Assembly (NCBI GenBank): GCA_900757235.1
Contig: CAAENB010000065.1
Span: 1 to 9,448, forward strand
Direction of reading: 5' to 3'
Length of the DNA: 9,448 bases
Source of the DNA: an uncultured Collinsella sp.
Lineage (GTDB): Bacteria > Actinomycetota > Coriobacteriia > Coriobacteriales > Coriobacteriaceae
The notes beneath the pieces were generated by a model. It did no database searches, was not told the origin of the DNA, and saw only the letters and a list, made by a program, of their open reading frames with translations. Below are positions 4,678-9,448 of the stretch, piece after piece. Positions within the stretch are counted from its first letter, which is position 1. Each line of letters opens with the position of its first letter. A program made the position numbers and the translations under genes.

Positions 4678-5739
4678 ATGTCCAAAGCACTCGACCCCAA
4701 AGACACCTGCGTCCTCGTTACCGGCGGCGCCGGCTTTATCGGCTCGCATACCGTCGTTCAGCTGCTCGAGGGTGGCTACCAGGTTGTCGTCGTCGATGAC
4801 CTCTCCAACTCCAGCGCCGTTGCCATCGACCGCGTCAAGACCATCGTGGGCGACGAGGCCGCCAAGAACCTCACCTTCTACGAGGCCAACGTGCTCGACC
4901 GCGACGCGATGAACAAGATCTTCGATACCCACCAGATCGACCGTGTCATCCACTTCGCCGGCTTTAAGGCCGTTGGCGAGTCGGTAAGCAAGCCCGTCGA
5001 GTACTACCACAACAACATCGAGAACACCCTGGTGCTCATCGATGTCATGCGCAACCACGGCTGCAAGTCCATCATCTTCTCGAGCTCTTCGACCGTCTAC
5101 GGCGATCCGGACAATCCGCCCGTCACCGAAGAGGACCCCAAGAAGCCCGCGACCAACCCCTATGGTTGGACCAAGTGGATGATTGAGCAGATCCTCATGG
5201 ACGTCCACACCGCCGACCCCGAGTGGGACGTCGTGCTGCTCCGTTACTTCAATCCCATCGGCGCCCATCCGTCGGGCCTGATTGGCGAGGACCCCAAGGG
5301 TATCCCCAACAACCTGGTGCCTTACGTCGCCCAGGTCGCCGTCGGTAAGCTCGAGGCTGTTCAGGTCTTTGGCAACGACTACCCCACCCCCGACGGCACC
5401 GGCGTGCGCGACTACATCCACGTGTGCGACCTGGCATCTGGTCACGTGGCCGCCCTCAACTGGATGAACGGCAAGACCGGCGTCGAGATCTTTAACCTGG
5501 GCACCGGCACCGGCACCTCGGTACTCGAGGTCGTCGCTGCTTTCTCCAAGGCCTGCGGCAAGGAGCTGCCCTATGTGATCCGCGAGCGCCGCGCCGGCGA
5601 CATCGCCGCCAACTGGTGCGATGCCTCCAAGGCCGAGCGCATGATGGGCTGGAAGGCCCAGTACGATATCGCGGACATGTGCCGCGACAGCTGGAATTGG
5701 CAGAGCCACAACCCCAACGGCTTCGCCGACGCCGAGTAG
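4678..5739 (+). CDS. galE: UDP-glucose 4-epimerase GalE
   Basis: GalE interconverts UDP-galactose and UDP-glucose using tightly bound NAD, linking galactose use (Leloir pathway) and the supply of UDP-sugars for envelope glycans. The 353-residue product is a standard extended short-chain dehydrogenase: the NAD-binding Rossmann motif TGGAGFIGSH (15-24), VVVDDLSNS (37-45), HFAGFKAVGES (92-102), SSSSTVYGDP (135-144) and the catalytic PYGWTK, with Y162 and K166 as the YxxxK pair. LLRYFNPIGAHPSG and the conserved GTGVRDYIHVCDLA follow. The ATG at 4678 has a good Shine-Dalgarno (AGGAG, 4668-4672) and sits just before the Rossmann fold; the in-frame ATG at 4615 lies upstream of the presumed -10 and was rejected. 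No other galactose gene is in the window. A strong terminator follows, so it is likely transcribed alone. Activity on N-acetylated sugars cannot be excluded. Confidence 0.97.
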   Translation: MSKALDPKDTCVLVTGGAGFIGSHTVVQLLEGGYQVVVVDDLSNSSAVAIDRVKTIVGDEAAKNLTFYEANVLDRDAMNKIFDTHQIDRVIHFAGFKAVGESVSKPVEYYHNNIENTLVLIDVMRNHGCKSIIFSSSSTVYGDPDNPPVTEEDPKKPATNPYGWTKWMIEQILMDVHTADPEWDVVLLRYFNPIGAHPSGLIGEDPKGIPNNLVPYVAQVAVGKLEAVQVFGNDYPTPDGTGVRDYIHVCDLASGHVAALNWMNGKTGVEIFNLGTGTGTSVLEVVAAFSKACGKELPYVIRERRAGDIAANWCDASKAERMMGWKAQYDIADMCRDSWNWQSHNPNGFADAE

Positions 5740-5761
5740 CAAAAACCTACATACCGTTCTT

Positions 5762-5795
5762 GCCCCGATCTCACGATGTGAGACCGGGGCTTTTT
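5762..5795 (+). terminator. Intrinsic terminator after galE
   Basis: GCCCCGATCTCAC (5762-5774) pairs with GTGAGACCGGGGC (5778-5790) over 13 positions with one A-C mismatch, around a GAT loop, and is followed by TTTTT (5791-5795). It is the most canonical rho-independent terminator in the window and separates galE from malQ. Confidence 0.93.
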
Positions 5796-5847
5796 CATGA
5801 CGCGTAACCATTCACCGAAATACTTCCAACTTTTTTATCTTGCCTGT

Positions 5848-5874
5848 ACATGTTTAAACAACATGTTTTACAAT
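5848..5874 (+). promoter_or_regulatory. Probable malQ promoter with an overlapping dyad
   Basis: TACAAT at 5869-5874 is a plausible -10, but no good -35 stands 16-18 bases upstream; TTGCCT at 5840-5845 is 23 bases away, which is too far. Where the -35 should be, a dyad ACATGTT-TAAAC-AACATGT occupies 5848-5866, containing the perfect palindrome TGTTTAAACA (5851-5860). ACATGTTT also occurs as a direct repeat (5848-5855 and 5861-5868). A missing -35 covered by a dyad fits a regulated, perhaps activator-dependent, promoter. The leader to the malQ start is about 75 bases. Confidence 0.45.
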
Positions 5875-5957
5875 AGGCGTATCGAATCAGAACATCGGAG
5901 GCGGACTGCATACCCATCGGCAGGCCGACCCCACAACAAGAAGGTTGGAGCGCATTC

Positions 5958-7463
5958 ATGGAGCGTGCAAGCGGCGTCCTCATGCCCGTCTCATCTCTGC
6001 CCGGACCATACGGAATCGGCGGCTTTGGCTGGAATGCCTACGACTTCGTCGATTTTCTTGCCTCGTGCAAACAACATTACTGGCAGATTCTCCCCCTTAC
6101 GACAACGAGCTACGGCGACTCTCCGTATCAGTCGTTCTCGGCCCGTGCGGGCAACCCCAACTTCATCGACTTCGCCGAGCTTATCGAGGCAGGGTATCTG
6201 GAGCAGCGCGATATCGACGGCGTGTACCTGGGCTCCGACTCCAGCAATGTCGACTATGGTGCCATCTTTGGTGGCCGTCGTCAGATTCTCGACCGTGCCG
6301 CCGAGCGCTTTGCCGCCGACAAGCCGGCCGACTTCGACGACTTTGTCCAAACCAACGAAGACTGGCTCATCCCCTACTGCGAGTTCATGACCGTCAAGGA
6401 GGAGTGCGGCCTCAAGGCATTTTGGGAGTGGCCCGCAGAGCTTCGTACCCGCGGTGAGGCTTCTGCCAAGGTCTGCGCCGCCCATCCCGCGCGCATGCTC
6501 TACCACCAGATGACGCAATACTTCTTCGATCGTCAGTGGAGCCGCCTCAAGGCCTATGCCAACGAGCGCGACATCCTCATCATTGGCGACCTGCCCATCT
6601 ATGTCTCGCGCGACTCCGTCGAGATGTGGGCCACGCCCGAGCTCTTTAAGATCGACGCCGCCGGTAATCCTGTGAGTGTCGCTGGCACGCCGCCCGACCA
6701 GTTCTCGGCCACCGGCCAGTACTGGGGAAATCCCATCTACGACTGGGACGCCATGGAGTCGAACGGTTTCTCCTGGTGGGAGGGCCGCATCCGCGCCGCC
6801 CTCGACATGTACGATGTCATCCGCCTGGATCACTTCCGCGGCTTCGAGGCCTATTGGGAGGTGCCGTTCTCCTCACCCGATTCGTCCTACGGTTCGTGGA
6901 CACAGGGCCCCGGCCTCAAGTTCTTCAAGACGCTCGAGGAAAAGCTCGGCACGCTACCCATCATCGCCGAAGACCTGGGCTTCCTCACCCCCGGCGTCAT
7001 CGACATGCGCGACAACTCGGGCTTCCCCGGCATGAAGATCCTGCAGTTTGCCTTTGAGGGCACCAACTCGTACTACCTGCCGCACAACTACATTGCCAAC
7101 ACCGTCGCCTATGTGGGCACCCACGACAACGAGACGGCGCGCGGTTGGTTTGAGGGAACGGCCACCCCGCGTCAGCGCGAGCAGGCGGCCCTGTACACCC
7201 ACCAGCAGGCCGGCGAGCCCATGGCCGATGCACTCAACCGCACCATCGCCGCCAGCGTGAGCGATACCTGCATCTACACCATGCAAGACCTGCTCAACCT
7301 GGGCAACGAGGCGCGCATCAACACTCCCGCCACCCTGGGCGGCAACTGGACCTGGCGCATGCTCGATGGCGCCATCACCCGCGAGCTCGAGCACAAGCTC
7401 ACCGACTGGACCGAGACCTACTTCCGCATCCCGTCGGAAGCCGAAATCGAGCTTCCTCAATAG
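5958..7463 (+). CDS. malQ: 4-alpha-glucanotransferase (amylomaltase) MalQ
   Basis: MalQ is a cytosolic GH77 enzyme that transfers maltosyl and longer units between alpha-1,4-glucans, releasing glucose and building chains long enough for phosphorylase. The 501-residue product has the usual bacterial length and complete signatures: RASGVLMPVSSLPGPYGIG (3-21), WQILPLTTTSYGDSPYQSFS (42-61), GDLPIYVSRDSVEMW (210-224), GTPPDQFSATGQYWGNPIYD (243-262), IRLDHFRGFEAYW (288-300), IIAEDLG (335-341) and YVGTHDNET (385-393). D291 (nucleophile), E338 (acid/base) and D390 (stabiliser) are all present, so it should be active. The ATG at 5958 has GGAG (5947-5950) seven bases upstream. glgP follows after a 128-base gap containing a hairpin, so the two may be partly co-transcribed or independently regulated; functionally they are partners in maltodextrin and glycogen breakdown. 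Confidence 0.97.
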   Translation: MERASGVLMPVSSLPGPYGIGGFGWNAYDFVDFLASCKQHYWQILPLTTTSYGDSPYQSFSARAGNPNFIDFAELIEAGYLEQRDIDGVYLGSDSSNVDYGAIFGGRRQILDRAAERFAADKPADFDDFVQTNEDWLIPYCEFMTVKEECGLKAFWEWPAELRTRGEASAKVCAAHPARMLYHQMTQYFFDRQWSRLKAYANERDILIIGDLPIYVSRDSVEMWATPELFKIDAAGNPVSVAGTPPDQFSATGQYWGNPIYDWDAMESNGFSWWEGRIRAALDMYDVIRLDHFRGFEAYWEVPFSSPDSSYGSWTQGPGLKFFKTLEEKLGTLPIIAEDLGFLTPGVIDMRDNSGFPGMKILQFAFEGTNSYYLPHNYIANTVAYVGTHDNETARGWFEGTATPRQREQAALYTHQQAGEPMADALNRTIAASVSDTCIYTMQDLLNLGNEARINTPATLGGNWTWRMLDGAITRELEHKLTDWTETYFRIPSEAEIELPQ

Positions 7464-7510
7464 GAGCTACCGCGCCCGACCCCTCCCCACCGTGCGGACG
7501 CGCTTGCTTA

Positions 7511-7550
7511 CCCGCGCGAGGCCACCCCAATCCCCTCGCGCGGGATTCTT
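7511..7550 (+). terminator. Hairpin between malQ and glgP, probable terminator
   Basis: CCCGCGCGAGG (7511-7521) and CCTCGCGCGGG (7534-7544) make a perfect 11-bp GC-rich stem around a 12-base loop, followed by ATTCTTAT. The T-tract is weak, so termination may be partial, which would let some malQ transcripts run into glgP. Confidence 0.7.
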
Positions 7551-7564
7551 ATGAATTGCAGACA

Positions 7565-7582
7565 TGTAATCAACCCATTACA
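7565..7582. promoter_or_regulatory. Dyad just upstream of the glgP ribosome-binding site
   Basis: TGTAAT (7565-7570) and ATTACA (7577-7582) form a perfect 6-6-6 dyad that ends at the first base of the glgP Shine-Dalgarno (AGGAGG, 7582-7587). It is an operator candidate; in RNA it would be a weak AU-rich hairpin beside the ribosome site. The left arm also resembles a -10 (TGTAAT), but no -35 stands out because the expected position falls in the malQ hairpin. It is one base longer than the GlnR/TnrA consensus and is not assigned. Confidence 0.4.
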
Positions 7583-7591
7583 GGAGGAAAC

Positions 7592-9448
7592 ATGCCCCAA
7601 ATTAACCTCATGGAACTCGCCGAGCAGTCTTTTGGCACCTCGCTCGAGCAGCTCGACGACCGTCGCATTTACAAGCTGCTGGTCAAACTCGTGCAGGAGC
7701 GCTCCGCCGCCTGCCCGCTCAACAACGGCAAGAAAAAGCTCTATTACATTTCCGCCGAATTTTTGATCGGCAAGCTGCTCATCAACAACATGATCGACCT
7801 CGGCATCTACGACGAGGTTAAGGACCAGCTCACCGCCGCAGGCCACGACCTCAACAAGATCGAGGAGTTCGAGGTCGAGCCGTCGCTCGGCAACGGCGGC
7901 CTGGGCCGCCTGGCCGCATGCTTCCTGGATTCCATCGCCACGCTGGGCTTGACCGGCGATGGCGTGGGCCTCAACTATCACTACGGCCTGTTCCGTCAGC
8001 GCTTTGTCGACAACCAGCAGAAGGCCGTCCCCGACGAGTGGCTCGGTGAGCAGGACATCCTAGTCGACGACGACCGCTCCTACACCGTCGAGTTCGGCGA
8101 TTTTGCCGTTACCTCCAAGCTCGTCAACATCGACGTGCCCGGTTACGGCCAGCCCACCAAGAACCGTCTGCGCCTGTTCGATTTGGCAAGCGTCGACGAC
8201 GGCCTGGTCCCCGGCAGCTCCATCGACTTCGACAAGACAGAGATCGCCAAGAACCTCACCTTGTTCCTCTACCCCGACGATTCCGACGAGCAGGGCCGCC
8301 TACTTCGCATCTATCAGGAGTACTTCATGGTGAGCAACGCCGCCCAGCTCCTGATCGACGAGGCCGTCGAGCGCGGCAGCAACCTGCACGACTTGGCCGA
8401 CTACGCCGTGGTCCAGATTAACGACACGCACCCCACCATGGTCATTCCCGAGCTCATCCGCCTACTCACCACCGAGCACGACATCGAGTTTGACGAGGCA
8501 GTCACCATCGTGCGCTCCATGGTCGCCTACACCAACCACACGATCCTTGCCGAGGCGCTCGAGAAGTGGCCGCTCGCCAGCCTGCAGAAGGTCTCGCCCG
8601 CCATCGCCGACATCATCGTCAAGCTCGACGAGACCGCCAAGGCCGAGCACGACGACCCGCGCGTCGCCATCATCGACGAGCACGATACCGTCCACATGGC
8701 CCACATGGACATTCACTTTGGCTTCTCCATCAACGGCGTCGCCGCACTCCACACCAAGATCCTGGAGGACACCGAGCTTCATCCGTTCTACGAGATCTAC
8801 CCCGAGAAGTTCTCCAACAAGACCAACGGCATCACCTTCCGCCGCTGGATCCAGGGAGCCAACCCCGCGCTCGCCAACCTGCTCGACGATGTGATCGGCA
8901 CCGACTGGCGCAGCACCGGCGATCTGAGCAAACTCGCCAAGTTCGCCGACGACAAAGATGTTCTTGAGCGCCTGGCTGCCACCAAGACCGAGGCCAAGGC
9001 CATCATGCGCCAGTTCATGGCGCTCGAGCAAGGTGTGACCATTCCCTCCAACGCCATCATCGATGTTCAGGTCAAGCGTATCCACGAGTACAAGCGCCAG
9101 CAGATGCTCGCGCTCTACATCATCTGGAAGTATCTCGACATCAAGAACGGCAATAAGCCTAAGCACCCCGTCACCATCATCTTTGGCGGCAAGGCGGCCC
9201 CAGCCTACACCATCGCCCAAGACATCATTCACCTAATCCTGACGCTTTCCCAGTGGATAGCCAACGACCCCGACGTGGCCCCCTACCTGCAGGTTGTCAT
9301 GATTGAGAACTACAACGTCACCGCCGCCGAGCGCGTGATTCCCGCTGCCGACATCTCCGAGCAGATCAGCCTGGCCTCCAAGGAGGCGAGCGGCACCTCC
9401 AACATGAAGTTCATGCTCAACGGCGCCCTAACCCTGTGCACGCTCGAC
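7592..9448 (+). CDS. glgP: Glycogen/maltodextrin phosphorylase GlgP, incomplete at right edge
   Basis: This GT35 enzyme uses phosphate to release glucose-1-phosphate from the non-reducing ends of alpha-1,4-glucans, with pyridoxal phosphate as cofactor. The frame is open from 7592 to the last base (619 codons, no stop). Signatures in order are KKLYYISAEFLIGK (48-61), EPSLGNGGLGRLAACFLDS (96-114), LNYHYGLFRQ (127-136), YPDDSDEQGRLLRIYQEYF (227-245), VVQINDTHPTMVIPEL (273-288), the NGVAALH and KTNGITFRRWI region, VKRIHEYKRQ, and near the edge ASGTSNMKFMLNGALTLCTLD with K606 as the PLP-binding lysine. The lysine lies about 40 residues earlier than in the roughly 800-residue E. coli enzymes, so this is the shorter bacterial type, probably about 750 residues when complete. 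AGGAGG (7582-7587) gives a near-perfect ribosome site. Position 616 is Cys where many phosphorylases have Gly. It follows malQ and presumably acts on MalQ products or on stored glycogen. Confidence 0.96.
   Translation, partial: MPQINLMELAEQSFGTSLEQLDDRRIYKLLVKLVQERSAACPLNNGKKKLYYISAEFLIGKLLINNMIDLGIYDEVKDQLTAAGHDLNKIEEFEVEPSLGNGGLGRLAACFLDSIATLGLTGDGVGLNYHYGLFRQRFVDNQQKAVPDEWLGEQDILVDDDRSYTVEFGDFAVTSKLVNIDVPGYGQPTKNRLRLFDLASVDDGLVPGSSIDFDKTEIAKNLTLFLYPDDSDEQGRLLRIYQEYFMVSNAAQLLIDEAVERGSNLHDLADYAVVQINDTHPTMVIPELIRLLTTEHDIEFDEAVTIVRSMVAYTNHTILAEALEKWPLASLQKVSPAIADIIVKLDETAKAEHDDPRVAIIDEHDTVHMAHMDIHFGFSINGVAALHTKILEDTELHPFYEIYPEKFSNKTNGITFRRWIQGANPALANLLDDVIGTDWRSTGDLSKLAKFADDKDVLERLAATKTEAKAIMRQFMALEQGVTIPSNAIIDVQVKRIHEYKRQQMLALYIIWKYLDIKNGNKPKHPVTIIFGGKAAPAYTIAQDIIHLILTLSQWIANDPDVAPYLQVVMIENYNVTAAERVIPAADISEQISLASKEASGTSNMKFMLNGALTLCTLD

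Noticed and set aside
4645..5811. 388-residue open frame antisense to galE
   Set aside because: Its composition (Val/Gly/Asp/His-rich, low complexity) is what the reverse strand of a GC-rich gene with biased third positions gives. galE has complete family motifs on the other strand.
5991..6833. 280-residue open frame antisense to malQ, and a similar 256-residue one antisense to glgP (8462-9232)
   Set aside because: Both are reverse-strand shadows of complete enzymes, with the same Val/Gly/Asp/Leu-rich composition and no motif.

Overview
The window looks like ordinary chromosomal DNA from a GC-rich anaerobic actinobacterium. My best guess is a gut Coriobacteriia such as Collinsella. This is inferred from strongly GC-biased third codon positions with AT-rich intergenic promoters, a phosphoketolase next to maltodextrin enzymes, and an Ala/Ser/Gly-linker peptidoglycan hydrolase with a twin-arginine-like signal. 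No marker here proves the taxon.

Layout. Bases 1-501 (minus) hold the first 167 codons of a xylulose-5-phosphate/fructose-6-phosphate phosphoketolase. Bases 502-705 are its promoter region, with two near-identical 18-bp palindromes centred exactly 21 bp apart. Bases 706-1734 (minus) encode a full-length LacI-family repressor, the obvious candidate to bind them; a degenerate copy of the same site lies at the repressor's own promoter. murB (2020-2982, plus) makes the peptidoglycan precursor UDP-MurNAc. Between murB and the convergent cell-wall hydrolase gene (3204-4409, minus) lies a 136-bp structure: a perfect 33-bp inverted repeat enclosing a second, terminator-like hairpin. galE (4678-5739), malQ (5958-7463) and glgP (7592 to the right edge, incomplete) all read on the plus strand, each with its own intergenic regulatory sequence.

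How the genes fit together. MalQ and GlgP form the classical maltodextrin/glycogen breakdown pair: MalQ rearranges short glucans into longer ones, and GlgP releases glucose-1-phosphate from them. GalE interconverts UDP-glucose and UDP-galactose. Phosphoketolase splits xylulose-5-P or fructose-6-P into acetyl-phosphate plus a smaller sugar phosphate, the key step of the bifid shunt. MurB and the secreted hydrolase belong to wall synthesis and wall cutting and seem to be neighbours rather than pathway partners of the sugar genes. Terminator-like hairpins after murB, galE and malQ, and one in the murB/hydrolase gap, suggest mostly single-gene transcription units.

No mobile gene, CRISPR array, RNA gene or defence system is visible. 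The signals most worth attention are non-coding: the 33-bp inverted repeat, the phased operator pair with its related site upstream of the repressor, and a 10-bp tandem duplication that spans the repressor's stop codon.
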